Counted from the first letter of the stretch, positions 15,527 through 26,469 are shown. The stretch: DNA of 64,000 nt from Mesorhizobium sp. WSM4311 (GCF_002295115.1 NZ_NSFV01000003.1:496001-560000); one strand, 5' to 3'. Program-made: numbers and translations. The notes: generated by a model not told the origin, from the letters alone.

Positions 15527-17062
15527 CTATTTGACCGACACGCTCGGTCCACCCTCCACGGCCAGCACGAGCCTGCGGTTGGTGATCCGCGCCAGCTGCG
15601 CTAGGCGGCCGGCCGGCCGCTCGCCGTAGAGATCTGAGAGCGATGCCGGCAGCACCAGCGCCAGCACGCCGTTGGCGCGTTGCTCCCATTTCAGCCTGGG
15701 CATGATGCCGGGCATCGAGGCCGTCAGCAGGTAGACCACCCGCATCATCGCCGCCAGCACGCGAGCCCGCTCGAGATAGCGCGGCGTAGCCAGCGCCTTG
15801 ATTTCAGGTGCGATGGATTCGTTGAAGATGCCGTCGTGACGATAGGCGTTGGCCAAAGCCAGGAAGGCACGGCCGGGATGGTCGACGCCGAAGAAAGAGG
15901 CGTGCGCGATGATGTTGAGCGATTGCCTGCCGCGATATTCCGGGTGCGCGCGCCAGCCGATGTCGGCCAGCAATGCGGCGGCGTGGCGGTAGCGCGCCTC
16001 GTCCTCGGTCTCGTCGATACCGAAGGCGGCGAAGGATTTGGCAGTCCAGTCGACCAATTCATGCGCATGGGTGACCGAGCGCGAGCGCAAACGGGCGAGT
16101 TCCTCGGACGCCGAGATCAACGGATCGGCCTTCTGCTCGGCCTCGTCGAGCAGCGAATAGAGAAAACCTTCGCGCACGCCGAGCGCCGAGACGATGATCT
16201 TCGACGGCTGCATCGCCGCCATGATCTCCTGCAGCACTATGGCGCCATAGGGCAGCAGCGAGCGGCGGTTCTTCGAGACGCCCTCGATCCCCTTGACCTT
16301 CTCGATCTCGGCTTTGGCCACCTGTTTGAGAAAATTCGTCGCGCTGTCGGCCGACATCTCGTAGTGGTGCATGACGCCAAGCGGGTAGTTGGTCATCTCC
16401 ATGTGCAGGCGGGCGAGGTTTCGCCAGGTGCCGCCGACGGCGTAGAAGGGCCGGCCCTGCCCGCCTTTCAACAGCTTGGCGCGCGCCAGTTCGTCGCGCG
16501 CGATCTTCTGTGCCTGGGCAAGCGAGTTCTTCGCCATGTCCTGCAGGCGCAGGCCACCGAGCGGCAGCGTGATGCCGTCGCCGATCGCCTCGCCATTGAC
16601 GTCGACCAGTTCGAGACTGCCGCCGCCCAGATCGCCGGCGATGCCATTGGCCGGGTGGAAACCGGAGATGACGCCGAGGGCCGAATAATAGGCCTCCTGG
16701 CGCCCGCTGATCACGCGGATCTCGGTCTTGAGGACCTCTTCGGCGCGATGGATGAAATCCGGACCGTTGACCGCCTCGCGCGCCGCGGCGGTGGCCAGGA
16801 CATAAATATGCTCGGCGCCAGCCTGATCGGACAGCGCGCGAAAGCGGCGGAACTCTTCCATCGAGCGGGTCACCGCCTCGGGGTCGAGCTTTCCGGTCGA
16901 AACGATGCCGCGGCCAAGACCGGCGAGCATCTTTTCGTTGAACAGCATGGTCGGCGAGCGCGCCAGCCCTTCATAGACGACGAGGCGAATCGAATTCGAC
17001 CCGATGTCGATGATGGATAGCGGTCGGCGGTCCTGCAGCCGGCCCTGGGAATCAGACAGCAT
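15527..17062 (-). CDS. ppx: Exopolyphosphatase, Ppx/GppA family
   Basis: A 511-residue member of the actin-like ASKHA fold. It has phosphate loops IIDIGSNSIRLVVYEG near residue 18 and AGDLGGGSLELVDV near residue 142, and a C-terminal HD-like helical domain (THAHELVDWTAKS onward). It removes terminal phosphates from polyphosphate and may hydrolyse pppGpp. Its ATG overlaps the stop of ppk by one base (TGATG), so synthesis and breakdown of polyphosphate are coupled in one operon. The second domain makes it the long form common in alphaproteobacteria. Confidence 0.92.
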   Translation of the reverse strand: MLSDSQGRLQDRRPLSIIDIGSNSIRLVVYEGLARSPTMLFNEKMLAGLGRGIVSTGKLDPEAVTRSMEEFRRFRALSDQAGAEHIYVLATAAAREAVNGPDFIHRAEEVLKTEIRVISGRQEAYYSALGVISGFHPANGIAGDLGGGSLELVDVNGEAIGDGITLPLGGLRLQDMAKNSLAQAQKIARDELARAKLLKGGQGRPFYAVGGTWRNLARLHMEMTNYPLGVMHHYEMSADSATNFLKQVAKAEIEKVKGIEGVSKNRRSLLPYGAIVLQEIMAAMQPSKIIVSALGVREGFLYSLLDEAEQKADPLISASEELARLRSRSVTHAHELVDWTAKSFAAFGIDETEDEARYRHAAALLADIGWRAHPEYRGRQSLNIIAHASFFGVDHPGRAFLALANAYRHDGIFNESIAPEIKALATPRYLERARVLAAMMRVVYLLTASMPGIMPRLKWEQRANGVLALVLPASLSDLYGERPAGRLAQLARITNRRLVLAVEGGPSVSVK

Positions 17063-19263
17063 CAGGTGGACGCTGCAGCGTTCTTCTTGCGGCGCTTGAA
17101 CTGCGCAATGCGCTTGGGCGCATGCGACTTCAGCGCGTCACCCCGTCCCGACAGGCTCGGATTGGTCATGAAATATTCCTGCGCGTTGAACGGTTCCTCG
17201 CCCTCTTCCAGCACCACGCGCCGGGAGGTTCCATCAGCCAATACGTCGAAACTTTGCTGATTGTCCATGATGTTGCCCAGCATGATCTGGCCCAAAACCT
17301 GTTCATGCACAGTTGGATTGATGATCGGCACCATGGTCTCGACGCGACGGTCGAGATTGCGCGGCATCAGGTCGGCGGAGGAGATGTAGACGATCGCCTC
17401 GTCCGAGGGCAGGCCATAGCCATTGCCAAAGCAATAGATACGGCTGTGTTCAAGGAAGCGGCCGACGATCGACTTGACCCTGATGTTTTCCGACAGGCCC
17501 GGCACCTGCGGCCGCAGACAGCATATGCCGCGCACGACGAGGTCGATCTCGACCCCGGCGCGGCTGGCATCATAGAGCGCGTCGATGATGATCGGGTCGA
17601 CCAGCGCGTTCATCTTCATCCAGATGCGCGCCGGCTTTCCCTCCAGCGCATGCGCGACTTCGTCGGAAATGTGCTGCAGGATGCGGTTGCGCAGCGTGAA
17701 TGGCGAGATAGCCAGCCGCATTTCGGCGGTCGGCTCGGCATAACCGGTGATGAAATTGAACAGCTGGGCGACGTCGCGGGCGATCGTCGGATCGGTGGTG
17801 AAGAAGGACAGGTCGGTGTAGATGCGCGCGGTGACCGGATGGTAGTTGCCGGTGCCCAGATGCACGTAGTTGCGCAGCTTGCCATCCTCGCGCCGCACCA
17901 CCAGCGACATTTTCGCGTGGGTCTTCAACTCGAGGAACCCGAACACGACCTGCACGCCGGCGCGCTCGAGGTCGCGCGCCCATCGGATGTTGGCCTCCTC
18001 GTCGAAACGCGCCTTAAGCTCGACCAACGCGGTCACCGACTTGCCGGCTTCGGCCGCGTCGACCAGCGCGCGCACGATCGGGCTGTCGTTGGAGGTTCGG
18101 TAAAGCGTCTGCTTGATCGCCACCACTTCCGGATCGGCCATCGCCTGGCGCAGGAACTGCACAACGACGTCGAAGGATTCGTAGGGGTGGTGGACGATGA
18201 TGTCCTTCTCGCGGATAGCGGCAAAGCAGTCGCCGCCATGCTCGCGGATACGCTCAGGAAAGCGCGGATTGTAGGGGGTGAACTTCAGGTCGTCGCGGGG
18301 GACGGAGACGATCTCGGAGATCTGGCTGAGCGCCAGCGGACCGGTCAGCACGCTGATGCGGCTGGACGAGACGCCGAGCTCACCGGCCACGAAATCGCGC
18401 AGTTCAGCAGGCATCAGCCTGTCGAACTCGATGCGGATCACCGAGCCGCGGCGGCGGCGCTTCAGCGCCGTCTCGAACAGGCGCACCAGATCTTCCGATT
18501 CCTCCTCGACCTCGATATCGCTGTCGCGGATGATGCGGAATGTGCCGGAACCCTTGACCTCATAACCCGGAAACAGCTTGCCGATATAGAGACCGACCGC
18601 CTCCTCAAGCGGGATGAAGCGGACATGGTGCTTGCGATCGGGAAGCCGGATGAAGCGCTTCAGCGCCACCGGCAGACGCAGGAGCGCGCTCATCTCCTCG
18701 CCATTCTTGCGGTGGCGCAGCTGCAGCGCCATCGAGAAGCCGAGATTGGGAATGAACGGGAACGGATGCGCCGGGTCGATCGACAGCGGGGTAAGCACCG
18801 GAAACACTTGGTCCTGGAAATGCTCTTCCAGCCAGACCTTCTCGTCCTTGGTCAGCGCATCGCGCGTGATGCTCTCAATGCCTTCCTTGTTGAGCAGCAC
18901 GGTAAGCGCCGAAAGGCTCTTCTGCTGGTCTTCCTGCAGCCGCTCGACCTCGCGCAGCAGCTGTTCGAGCTGCTGTTCGGGGGTGCGGCCGTCAGGGCTT
19001 TTCAGCGTAATGCCTTCGCGCACCTGGCCGGCGAGGCCGGCGACACGCACCATGAAGAATTCATCGAGATTGGCGGCGGAGATCGACAGGAAGCGGACGC
19101 GTTCCAGCAGCGGATGGTGGGTGTTCAGCGATTCCTCGAGAACGCGGCGATTGAATTGGAGCCAGGAAAACTCACGGTTGACGAAGCGATCCGGGTTGCC
19201 GCCCTCTGAATTGGCCACCTCGACATTGACGAATTCGCTCTGCACCGGCTTCAGTTCGTTCAT
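17062..19263 (-). CDS. ppk: Polyphosphate kinase 1
   Basis: A 733-residue enzyme that makes polyphosphate from ATP. N-terminal domain [16 protein letters not shown], then [16 protein letters not shown]. The autophosphorylation histidine lies in [20 protein letters not shown], and a second conserved region is [13 protein letters not shown]. All usual domains are present at normal length. The start MNELKPVQ at 19263 is taken. An upstream ATG at 19323 with AAGG before it would add 20 residues. It is first in the ppk-ppx operon. Confidence 0.93.
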   Translation of the reverse strand: MNELKPVQSEFVNVEVANSEGGNPDRFVNREFSWLQFNRRVLEESLNTHHPLLERVRFLSISAANLDEFFMVRVAGLAGQVREGITLKSPDGRTPEQQLEQLLREVERLQEDQQKSLSALTVLLNKEGIESITRDALTKDEKVWLEEHFQDQVFPVLTPLSIDPAHPFPFIPNLGFSMALQLRHRKNGEEMSALLRLPVALKRFIRLPDRKHHVRFIPLEEAVGLYIGKLFPGYEVKGSGTFRIIRDSDIEVEEESEDLVRLFETALKRRRRGSVIRIEFDRLMPAELRDFVAGELGVSSSRISVLTGPLALSQISEIVSVPRDDLKFTPYNPRFPERIREHGGDCFAAIREKDIIVHHPYESFDVVVQFLRQAMADPEVVAIKQTLYRTSNDSPIVRALVDAAEAGKSVTALVELKARFDEEANIRWARDLERAGVQVVFGFLELKTHAKMSLVVRREDGKLRNYVHLGTGNYHPVTARIYTDLSFFTTDPTIARDVAQLFNFITGYAEPTAEMRLAISPFTLRNRILQHISDEVAHALEGKPARIWMKMNALVDPIIIDALYDASRAGVEIDLVVRGICCLRPQVPGLSENIRVKSIVGRFLEHSRIYCFGNGYGLPSDEAIVYISSADLMPRNLDRRVETMVPIINPTVHEQVLGQIMLGNIMDNQQSFDVLADGTSRRVVLEEGEEPFNAQEYFMTNPSLSGRGDALKSHAPKRIAQFKRRKKNAAAST

Positions 19264-19491
19264 TGTCCCTGCCCACAACCGTTCCCTTGGAGCGCCGCCA
19301 GACGACGATGAACGCTCAAACATGCCTTCGTGAAGCGTGATCAGTCGCGGAATCGCTTGGCATCCGCGGTCACACGCTTAACCGGCTCAACTTATCCTCT
19401 GACAGGCTTTTGCGACAGTTTCATTTCATCGATCTTGCAAAGAGACCTGTTATGATCCAGATGCATGCGAGATTGCGTTAAGGAGACGACG

Positions 19492-19737
19492 ATGGCAGGC
19501 GGTTCCATTCCCCATTTCCAGAACGATGCCGGCCATCCGGCGATCGACATCGGGGTCAAGGAATTCATGTGCACGGGCGCCAATCCGCCTTTCGACCACC
19601 CGCATGTGTTTCTCGACATGGGCGACGACAATGAAAAAGTCTGCCCCTATTGCTCGACGCTTTACCGCTATTCGCCGAAGCTGAAGGCAACGGAAACGCT
19701 GCCGGCAGGCTGCCTTTACATCGACCAGGCCGCTTGA
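19492..19737 (+). CDS. Zinc-finger domain protein (NDUFS6-like, zf-CHCC)
   Basis: An 81-residue protein with Cys27, a histidine in DHPH (36-38) and CPYC at 51-54. This is the zinc site of the family related to the mitochondrial complex I accessory subunit NDUFS6. Alphaproteobacterial members are widespread and may help complex I assembly, which is not proven here. The ATG at 19492 follows AAGGAG. A longer frame from 19465 has no ribosome site. A TATGAT -10-like box lies at 19451. Confidence 0.9.
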   Translation: MAGGSIPHFQNDAGHPAIDIGVKEFMCTGANPPFDHPHVFLDMGDDNEKVCPYCSTLYRYSPKLKATETLPAGCLYIDQAA

Positions 19738-19756
19738 TTCTTTCCCGACGGACCTG

Positions 19757-20995
19757 ATGGACGACCAGCGCTCCCGGCAAATCGTCATCGCCGGAGCGGG
19801 CGTCGCAGGGCTGACTGCCGCACTTGCTTTTGCCAAACGCGGCTATCGCGTGCAGGTGTTCGAGCAGGCACCGCGCCTGGAAGCCGTAGGCGCCGGCCTC
19901 CAACTTTCTCCCAACGCCACACGCATCCTGCGTGACCTCAGCGTGCTCGACCGGCTGCTGCCGGCGACGGTGCGGCCAGAGGCCGTGGTGCTGAGGGATG
20001 CCAGAACGTTACGCCAATTGGCGCGCGTGCCGTTGGGACAATCAGGTGAAAGCCGCTGGGGCGCTCCCTATCTCGTCGCCCATCGCGCCGACCTGCAGAC
20101 TGCGCTGATGGCGTGTGTGGCAGAGATGCCTGATGTCCATCTCACGCTCGGGGCGCGCGTCGAAAAAATTGCGACTGGCGGCCATGGTGTCACGGCGACC
20201 GTCGAGATCGGCGGCAAGACGGCAGAGGAACGGGGCTCCTTGCTGGTCGGCGCCGATGGCGTCTGGTCGTCGGTGCGCGCGCTTGTCGATGCAAAAAGGA
20301 TGGCATCGCCAAGAAGCCGTTTTTCGGGAGAGCTGGCCTGGCGCACCACCGTTGCGGCCGACAGCAGCGCCGGGCAAGCCTTTGCCTCGATCGGCGCGGC
20401 CGATTGCGTCACGACTTTCCTGCATCCGGGTTTCCATATGGTCGCCTATCCCGTCAGCAAGGGCGACGCCTTCAATCTCGTCGCCTTCACCAAAGGCGAG
20501 CGCATCGCCGAGGGCTGGTCCGGCCGTGCAGACCCCGGCATCCTGTCTGCCGCCATGCGCGGCACCGCGCCAGGACTCGTCAAGCTGGTGGAAATGGCCG
20601 GCCCATGGTTGACCTGGCCGCTGCACACCGTGGAGCAGAAGCAGCCCTGGACAATGCCAACCGGCATTGCGCTGATCGGCGATGCCGCGCATGCGATGAC
20701 GCCGTTCGCCGCGCAGGGCGCGGCAATGGCAATCGAGGATGCCGCGACGCTTGCCACGCTGGTCGCCGACTTTCGCGCCGATCCGCGCCAAAGCCTCACC
20801 ATCTGGGAAAATCTCCGGCGACCGCGCGTGGAGAAGGTCCTTAAGCGTGGCGCGCTCAACCGGCTTGCCTGGCACGCCCGAGGCCCGGTGGCGCTGGCCC
20901 GCAACCTCGTGCTGGCGACGCGGCCGGCGGAGAAGCTCGCTGCCGACCTCGACTGGCTTTATGGTTGGGAGGAACCGAAGGTCGTCAGGCGGTAG
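19757..20995 (+). CDS. FAD-dependent monooxygenase (salicylate hydroxylase-like)
   Basis: A 412-residue class A flavoprotein. FAD-binding IVIAGAGVAGLTAALAFAKR starts near residue 10, the GADGVWSSVR motif is near 170, and GDAAHAMTPFAAQGAAMAIE near 310 binds the FAD ribityl chain. The family hydroxylates aromatic rings with NAD(P)H and oxygen. The order and length fit salicylate or 3-hydroxybenzoate hydroxylases, but the substrate is not shown. It follows the zinc-finger gene by 19 bases, so the two are probably co-transcribed. Confidence 0.88.
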   Translation: MDDQRSRQIVIAGAGVAGLTAALAFAKRGYRVQVFEQAPRLEAVGAGLQLSPNATRILRDLSVLDRLLPATVRPEAVVLRDARTLRQLARVPLGQSGESRWGAPYLVAHRADLQTALMACVAEMPDVHLTLGARVEKIATGGHGVTATVEIGGKTAEERGSLLVGADGVWSSVRALVDAKRMASPRSRFSGELAWRTTVAADSSAGQAFASIGAADCVTTFLHPGFHMVAYPVSKGDAFNLVAFTKGERIAEGWSGRADPGILSAAMRGTAPGLVKLVEMAGPWLTWPLHTVEQKQPWTMPTGIALIGDAAHAMTPFAAQGAAMAIEDAATLATLVADFRADPRQSLTIWENLRRPRVEKVLKRGALNRLAWHARGPVALARNLVLATRPAEKLAADLDWLYGWEEPKVVRR

Positions 20996-21060
20996 GTGTC
21001 GAGGCAATAGAACCGGATAGCTTTGGCGCCAGCGCCAGATCTTGGAACCATCGCGGAGTC

Positions 21061-21726
21061 TCAATTGTACAGCCGCATCGACCATCCCAGCGACACCGGC
21101 AGCGGGTTCCACCAGCCGGTGCGCAGGCCGGCGGTACGCAACGCTGCGGCGGTCCAGGTGTTGCAGCCGACCACCGCATTGAAATGGCCGTTCGCCTCAT
21201 AGAAGCGGTCGAAGCTGGAGTAGGCCGCATTCTCGATAACGATCGGGCCGCCAGGCCCCTGCTGAAAACTGGCTTCGATGAAATCGAGCAGCGCCGCGAA
21301 CTGATCATCACCAATGTCGAAGCCGGCAACATCGGGATGCGGTTCGACGATAGCGCCAGCGACATCCACATGCATGACCGAGGCGTCGAGGGTCAGCGCC
21401 TTCATCACCGGAACGGCCTTGAGCTCGGACCATGTCGGTGTTTCCAGATAGAAGGCGCGGCCGCCCCAACCGAAGACGATGTAGCGCACTTCCGGCGCAT
21501 CGGACGGCAGCCCGGCGTCTGCCAGGAAGTGGAAGCGCTTGCGTATGGCGGCGTCCGCCGGAATGGCGATATCGGTATGGATCGGGTTCTTCAGCACCAG
21601 TATATGCCGCGTGCCCTCGCCCGCCGACGCCGCCGGCCAGAGCGGGCGCGGCACCAGCGTGCCGAGGGTCGCCGCAAGCACGATCGCGGCCAGCACCATG
21701 AAGAGGAAACGCAGAACTTTTCTCAT
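21061..21726 (-). CDS. DUF2459 / TIGR02117 family protein
   Basis: A 221-residue protein with an N-terminal membrane anchor or signal (VLRFLFMVLAAIVLAATLG). A conserved core follows: NPIHTDIAIPADA, IVFGWGGRAFYLETPTW, and near the end GCNTWTAAALRTAGL, where a Cys and the earlier His resemble an NlpC-like active site. The biochemical role is unknown. The family is often found near transport or urease loci. It lies between the flavoprotein and the aap terminator on the minus strand and is probably transcribed alone. Confidence 0.8.
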   Translation of the reverse strand: MRKVLRFLFMVLAAIVLAATLGTLVPRPLWPAASAGEGTRHILVLKNPIHTDIAIPADAAIRKRFHFLADAGLPSDAPEVRYIVFGWGGRAFYLETPTWSELKAVPVMKALTLDASVMHVDVAGAIVEPHPDVAGFDIGDDQFAALLDFIEASFQQGPGGPIVIENAAYSSFDRFYEANGHFNAVVGCNTWTAAALRTAGLRTGWWNPLPVSLGWSMRLYN

Positions 21727-21770
21727 CGATGACGCCCCGCCGCCAACCGCATCAGCCGATCCACAAGCAA

Positions 21771-21800
21771 AGAGCCCGGCCGCATTGCGGCCGGGCTCTT
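21771..21800 (-). terminator. Terminator of the aap operon
   Basis: A perfect 13-bp stem (21771-21783 with 21787-21799) and 3-base loop, 20 bases after the aapP stop. On the minus strand it is followed by TTTG. Confidence 0.85.
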
Positions 21801-21819
21801 GCGCTCGGTGTGGAACCGC

Positions 21820-22623
21820 TCAGTGCAGGATCTGACTGAGGAACAGTTTCGTGCGCTCGTGGCGCGGGTGGTCGAAGAACTCGGCCGGCGTGTTCTGCTC
21901 GACGATCTGGCCCTGATCCATGAAGATCACGCGGTTGGCGACTTTCCGCGCAAAGCCCATCTCGTGGGTGACGCACAGCATGGTCATGCCTTCCTCGGCC
22001 AGACCAACCATCGTCTCCAGCACTTCCTTGATCATTTCCGGGTCGAGCGCCGAGGTCGGCTCATCGAACAGCATGATGCGCGGGTTCATGCACAGCGAAC
22101 GCGCGATGGCCACGCGCTGCTGCTGGCCGCCGGACAGCTGGCCGGGATATTTGTTGGCCTGTTCCGGGATCTTGACCCGCTTGAGGAAGTGCATGGCGAT
22201 TTCCTCGGCCTGCTTCTTCGGTGTCTTGCGCACCCAGATCGGCGCCAGCGTGCAGTTCTCCAGGATGGTCAAGTGGGGGAACAGGTTGAAGTGCTGGAAC
22301 ACCATGCCGACCTCGCGGCGCACCTCGTCGATCTTCTTCAGATCGTTGGTCAGTTCCTTGCCGTCGACGATGATCTTGCCCTTCTGATGCTCTTCCAGCC
22401 GGTTGATGCAGCGGATCATCGTCGATTTGCCGGAACCCGACGGGCCGCAGATGACGATGCGCTCGCCGCGCATCACCTTGAGGTTGATATCCTTCAGCAC
22501 ATGGAACTCGCCGTACCATTTGTGCATGGCGATGATGTCGATGGCGACATCGGTGGTCGAGATGTGCATCTTGGCGGCGTTGACCTTGATCTCTTCGGCG
22601 CTGACGGCGTTTTCGGTGGCCAT
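21820..22623 (-). CDS. aapP: General L-amino acid ABC transporter ATP-binding protein
   Basis: A 267-residue cytoplasmic ATPase. It has Walker [13 protein letters not shown] near residue 60, Q-loop [12 protein letters not shown], signature [12 protein letters not shown], Walker [14 protein letters not shown] and the switch histidine in VTHEMGF. It drives uptake with AapQ and AapM. It is last in the aapJQMP operon, 23 bases after aapM, and is followed by a strong terminator. The match to the rhizobial broad-range amino acid system is by gene order and similarity. In rhizobia this system takes up and can also exchange many amino acids. Confidence 0.93.
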   Translation of the reverse strand: MATENAVSAEEIKVNAAKMHISTTDVAIDIIAMHKWYGEFHVLKDINLKVMRGERIVICGPSGSGKSTMIRCINRLEEHQKGKIIVDGKELTNDLKKIDEVRREVGMVFQHFNLFPHLTILENCTLAPIWVRKTPKKQAEEIAMHFLKRVKIPEQANKYPGQLSGGQQQRVAIARSLCMNPRIMLFDEPTSALDPEMIKEVLETMVGLAEEGMTMLCVTHEMGFARKVANRVIFMDQGQIVEQNTPAEFFDHPRHERTKLFLSQILH

Positions 22624-22646
22624 GACAGGGTCCCCTTATTCTTTTG

Positions 22647-23804
22647 TTAGCGTTTGTGGCCGGTGTCGAGCCGGCGTTCAGTGTACATTGAATAGCGCGA
22701 CATGCCGAAGCAAAACAGCCAGAAGACGAAGGCGGCGAACACCAGGCCGGACCTGGCCGTTTGCGGCGTCGCCCAGTTGGCGTCCGAGAAGTTCTGCTTG
22801 ACGACGCCAAGCAGGTCGAACATCGAGATGATGAGGACCAGGCTGGTGTCCTTGAACATGCCGATGAAGGTGTTGACGATGCCGGGAATGACCAGCTTCA
22901 GCGCCTGCGGCAGTACGATCAGCCCCATCTTCTGCCAATAGCCGAGCCCGAGTGAATCGGCGCCTTCATATTGGCCTTTGGGGATCGCCTGCAGGCCGCC
23001 ACGCACGACTTCAGCCATATAGGCTGCGGCAAACAGCGACACGCCGATCAGTGCCCGCAGGAACTTGTCGAAAGTGACGCCCGCGGGCAGGAACAGCGGC
23101 AGCATGACACTGACGAAGAACAGGACGGTGATCAGCGGGATGCCACGCACCGTTTCGATGAAGATCACGCACAGCGTCTTGATGATCGGCATTTTCGAAC
23201 GCCGGCCGAGCGCCAGCACTGTGCCCAGCGGCAACGACACGGCAATGCCGACGAAGGACAGGCTGAGTGTGACCAGCAGGCCGCCCCAGCGCGAGGTCTC
23301 GACATGCGGCAGGCCGAACACGCCGCCAATCAGCAGGAAGAACGAGACGATCGGCAGCACCAGGAAGAGCAGGATGGCATTCAGCCCCTTGCGCGGCACA
23401 CGCGGGATCAGCATCGGCACCAGCAGAACCACGAACAGGATGGCAACCAGGATCGGCCGCCAGCGCTCCTCGATCGGATAGGTACCGAACATGAACTGGC
23501 CGAACTTGGCGTTGACGAATGCCCAGCAGGCGCCCGTCCAGCCCTCCGGCTGAATGCCGCCCTGTGCGGCAGTCGCACAGACCGTGCGGTCCGGCCCGGT
23601 CCACACGGCATTGATGAACGCCCAGTTGATGACTTGCGGCAGGACCCAGGCAACGATCGCGATGCCAAGGATGGTCAGGATGGTGTCGCCGACCGTGCCG
23701 ACCAGGTTCTTGCGCACCCAGGCCACTGGGCCGCGCACACTTGTCGGCGCAGGCTGCGCCAAGGCCATTTCGGTGCGCACCCAGGACATATCGTGTTCCT
23801 GCAT
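22647..23804 (-). CDS. aapM: General L-amino acid ABC transporter permease AapM
   Basis: A 385-residue inner-membrane permease with about eight hydrophobic segments. The coupling loop [20 protein letters not shown] followed by [18 protein letters not shown] is the polar amino acid permease EAA motif that contacts AapP. The long loop with [10 protein letters not shown] between the first two helices is typical of AapM. It begins four bases after the aapQ stop, and aapP follows. It forms a heterodimer with AapQ. Confidence 0.93.
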   Translation of the reverse strand: MQEHDMSWVRTEMALAQPAPTSVRGPVAWVRKNLVGTVGDTILTILGIAIVAWVLPQVINWAFINAVWTGPDRTVCATAAQGGIQPEGWTGACWAFVNAKFGQFMFGTYPIEERWRPILVAILFVVLLVPMLIPRVPRKGLNAILLFLVLPIVSFFLLIGGVFGLPHVETSRWGGLLVTLSLSFVGIAVSLPLGTVLALGRRSKMPIIKTLCVIFIETVRGIPLITVLFFVSVMLPLFLPAGVTFDKFLRALIGVSLFAAAYMAEVVRGGLQAIPKGQYEGADSLGLGYWQKMGLIVLPQALKLVIPGIVNTFIGMFKDTSLVLIISMFDLLGVVKQNFSDANWATPQTARSGLVFAAFVFWLFCFGMSRYSMYTERRLDTGHKR

Positions 23805-23808
23805 GGCT

Positions 23809-24996
23809 CTACCTTTCCACCAGCGCCATTCTGGCGTTGACCACGTTCATGACGGCTGAGGTCACCAGGCTAAGTATAAGATAGGCGATCATCATGATCA
23901 GCACACCTTCGACCGCCTGTCCCGTCTGGTTGAGGACCGTGCCGGCGGTCGCCGTCAGGTCCGGATAACCGATGGCGATCGCCAGCGAGGAGTTCTTGGT
24001 CAGGTTGAGATACTGGCTGGTCAGCGGCGGGATGACGATACGCATGGCCTGCGGCACGACAACCAGCCGCAAGATCGACCCGGACCGCAGCCCAAGTGCC
24101 GCCGCCGCCTCGGTCTGGCCCTTGCTCACGCCCCTGATGCCGGCGCGCACGATTTCGGCGATGAAGGCCGCCGTGTAGCAGGACAGCGCCAGATAAAGCG
24201 ACAGGAACTCCGGCTTGACCTGAAAGCCGCCGGTAAGATTGAAGGTCGATTGTTTGGGAAGATCAAAGCTCAGCGGAAAGCCGCTCAGCACATAGGCGAG
24301 CAATGGCAGGCCGATGATCAGCGCCACCGAGGTCCAGAGCACCGGAAACTGCTGGCCTGTCGCCATCTGCCGCTGGCGCGCCGTGCGGGCGACGAACCAG
24401 GCCATGGCAATACCGACAAGCAGGGCGACCACGATCAGCCAGGAGCCCTCGCCCCAGACCGGGCGGGGAAAGTAGAAGCCACGCTGGTTAAGGAAGGAGC
24501 CGAAGGGCAGATGGTAGCTGTCACGCGGCGCCGGCAGCACGGCGAGCACGCCGGAATACCAGAAGAAGATGACCAGCAGCGGCGGGATGTTGCGGAATAT
24601 CTCCACATAGACCGTGCAGATCTTCTGGATCAGCCAGTTCTGCGACAGGCGGCCGATACCGATGACGAAGCCGATGATTGTGGCGGTGATGATGCCGGCC
24701 ACGGCGACGATGATGGTGTTGATCAGGCCGACGACGATGGCGCGGCCATAGGTCGAGTCCGACGTATAGGCGATCGGCGTATCCGAAATGTCGAATCCGG
24801 CGCGTCCCCTGAGGAAGCCGAAGCCGGAGGCGATGTGCAGGCGCTGCAGATTGTCGATGACGTTCTGCACGATCCACCAGACGGAACCGAACAGGACGAT
24901 GACGACCAGCGTCTGGAAGAAGAGACTGCGTATCTTCGGGTCATTGATGAAGGAAGCCCTGCTGGACTCCTCGCGAAGAACTTCCTGCGATGCCAT
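23809..24996 (-). CDS. aapQ: General L-amino acid ABC transporter permease AapQ
   Basis: A 395-residue permease with eight or so membrane helices. It carries the EAA-type loop [20 protein letters not shown] followed by [19 protein letters not shown]. The N-terminal cytosolic part [11 protein letters not shown] precedes the first helix, as in other AapQ proteins. It lies between aapJ and aapM. The 62-base gap to aapJ holds a perfect palindrome that could reduce downstream transcription, so the binding protein can be made in excess. Confidence 0.93.
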   Translation of the reverse strand: MASQEVLREESSRASFINDPKIRSLFFQTLVVIVLFGSVWWIVQNVIDNLQRLHIASGFGFLRGRAGFDISDTPIAYTSDSTYGRAIVVGLINTIIVAVAGIITATIIGFVIGIGRLSQNWLIQKICTVYVEIFRNIPPLLVIFFWYSGVLAVLPAPRDSYHLPFGSFLNQRGFYFPRPVWGEGSWLIVVALLVGIAMAWFVARTARQRQMATGQQFPVLWTSVALIIGLPLLAYVLSGFPLSFDLPKQSTFNLTGGFQVKPEFLSLYLALSCYTAAFIAEIVRAGIRGVSKGQTEAAAALGLRSGSILRLVVVPQAMRIVIPPLTSQYLNLTKNSSLAIAIGYPDLTATAGTVLNQTGQAVEGVLIMMIAYLILSLVTSAVMNVVNARMALVER

Positions 24997-25020
24997 GTGC
25001 CCGTCCCCTGAAAAGAGAAA

Positions 25021-25046
25021 CCGGAAGGCAGATATCTGCCTTCCGG
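25021..25046 (-). promoter_or_regulatory. Perfect palindrome between aapJ and aapQ
   Basis: All 26 bases of 25021-25046 are self-complementary (centre GATATC, arms CCGGAAGGCA). In RNA it folds to an 11-bp stem with a 4-base loop. It has no T-run. In transporter operons such a stem after the binding-protein gene commonly protects the upstream mRNA or partly stops transcription. Confidence 0.75.
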
Positions 25047-25058
25047 ATCACATTTCGG

Positions 25059-26087
25059 TCAGCGGATCGGCGGAGCGTATTGCAGGCCGCCCTTGGTCCA
25101 CAGCGCATTGATGCCGCGCGCGATCTTGAGCGGGCTGCCCGAGCCGACATTGCGATCGAACATTTCACCGTAATTGCCGACGGCCTTGACGATATTGACG
25201 ACCCAGTCATTGGAGACGCCGAGATCGGTGCCGATCTTGGTGTCGGCTTCCTGGCCGAGAACGCGCTTGATCTCCGGGCTGGCCGAGTTCTTCATCTCAT
25301 CGACATTGGCCTTTGTGATGCCGAGTTCCTCCGCGTCAAGCAGCGCGAAATAGGTCCACTTGACGATGTGGTACCACTGGTCGTCGCCTTGGCGCACCGC
25401 CGGTCCGAGCGGCTCCTTGGAGATGATCTCGGGTAGCACGACGTGATCGGCCGGCGAGCCCAGCGTCAGGCGGATGCCGTAAAGGCCCGACTGGTCCGTG
25501 GTGTAGACATCGCAGCGGCCGGCGTCATAGGCGGCGTTGACCTCTTCGAGCTTCTCGAAGACGACCGGATTGTACTCCATCTTGTTCGCCTTGAAGTAGT
25601 CGGCGAGGTTGAGCTCGGTGGTGGTGCCGCTCTGCACGCACACGGCCGCGCCCGAGAGCTGGAGCGCCGAATTGACGCCCGGCAGCTTCTTGGCGTTGAT
25701 CATGAAGCCCTGGCCGTCATAGTAGGTCGTGCCGATAAAATTCAGGCCAAGCGCCGTGTCGCGATTGATGGTCCAGGTAGTGTTGCGCGACAGGATGTCG
25801 ACCTCGCCGGACTGCAGCGCGGTGAAGCGCTCCTTGGCGCTGAGCGGGGTGAACTTGACCTTGGTGCCGTCACCGAAGACGGCGGCCGCGACAGCGCGGC
25901 AGAAATCCGCGTCGATGCCCTGCCAGTCACCCTTGTCGTCGGGCGCCGAGAAACCGGCCAGACCCGTCGAGACACCGCATTGGATGAAGCCCTTCGCCTT
26001 GACGGTGTCGAGCGTCGTCGCCGACGCTGCCGACGCCATAAACCCGAGCGTAGCGGCGCCAAGGATGCCGATAGCAATATGTTTCAT
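25059..26087 (-). CDS. aapJ: General L-amino acid ABC transporter substrate-binding protein
   Basis: A 342-residue periplasmic protein with signal MKHIAIGILGAATLGFMASA ending ASA. The mature part TLDTVKAKGFIQCGVSTGLA is the start of the polar amino acid binding fold, and the ligand-contact segment SRNTTWTINRDTALG is conserved in AapJ/BztA. The ATG at 26087 is chosen for the signal peptide. The open frame runs a further 270 bases upstream but looks non-coding. It is first in the aap operon, so the operon promoter should be in the next 380 bases. Confidence 0.93.
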   Translation of the reverse strand: MKHIAIGILGAATLGFMASAASATTLDTVKAKGFIQCGVSTGLAGFSAPDDKGDWQGIDADFCRAVAAAVFGDGTKVKFTPLSAKERFTALQSGEVDILSRNTTWTINRDTALGLNFIGTTYYDGQGFMINAKKLPGVNSALQLSGAAVCVQSGTTTELNLADYFKANKMEYNPVVFEKLEEVNAAYDAGRCDVYTTDQSGLYGIRLTLGSPADHVVLPEIISKEPLGPAVRQGDDQWYHIVKWTYFALLDAEELGITKANVDEMKNSASPEIKRVLGQEADTKIGTDLGVSNDWVVNIVKAVGNYGEMFDRNVGSGSPLKIARGINALWTKGGLQYAPPIR

Positions 26088-26469
26088 GACCCACAGACCC
26101 TTTTCTGTTTTCAGGCAAAACCTGATCTTTTTTCCCGTGTGAACGCAGTTCCCATTCCAGCCCATTCCCGGAATCCCGCATCGTAACCGACGCGCCGCCT
26201 CCCATTCACGAACAGCATCGAAGGCGATAATTCCTGTGAGGTCAAGGGAAATGACCGAATCCGAACGTCTTTGAAAATCGATTGCCTGAAATGCCCGAAT
26301 TGCAGACAAACGCGCCCGCATTTTAGTCACGGCGCGAATAAAGTCGGCAAAGCGCATTCAACGCAAATGCGGGCCAGCGGCGAAATCCATAACTGGCGCC
26401 AGCTTGGCGTCCCTGATCTGGATGCCGGATGAATTGGCATGGCCGAAGACTGTCATCGGACCTGCGCCG
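26088..26469. other. Upstream region of the aap operon
   Basis: About 380 bases between aapJ and the end of the DUF2182 gene. No gene or clear palindrome is seen. The aap promoter should lie in the left half. In related rhizobia aap responds to nitrogen status, but I could not identify an NtrC-type site here. Confidence 0.4.

Noticed and set aside
15680..17020. A 446-codon open frame opposite ppx
   Set aside because: Antisense shadow of a well-supported gene in GC-rich DNA, with no motif.
17122..19209. A 695-codon open frame on the plus strand opposite ppk
   Set aside because: It mirrors ppk codons in the antisense frame, is rich in Asp/His/Arg/Gln as such shadows are, and has no ribosome site or domain.
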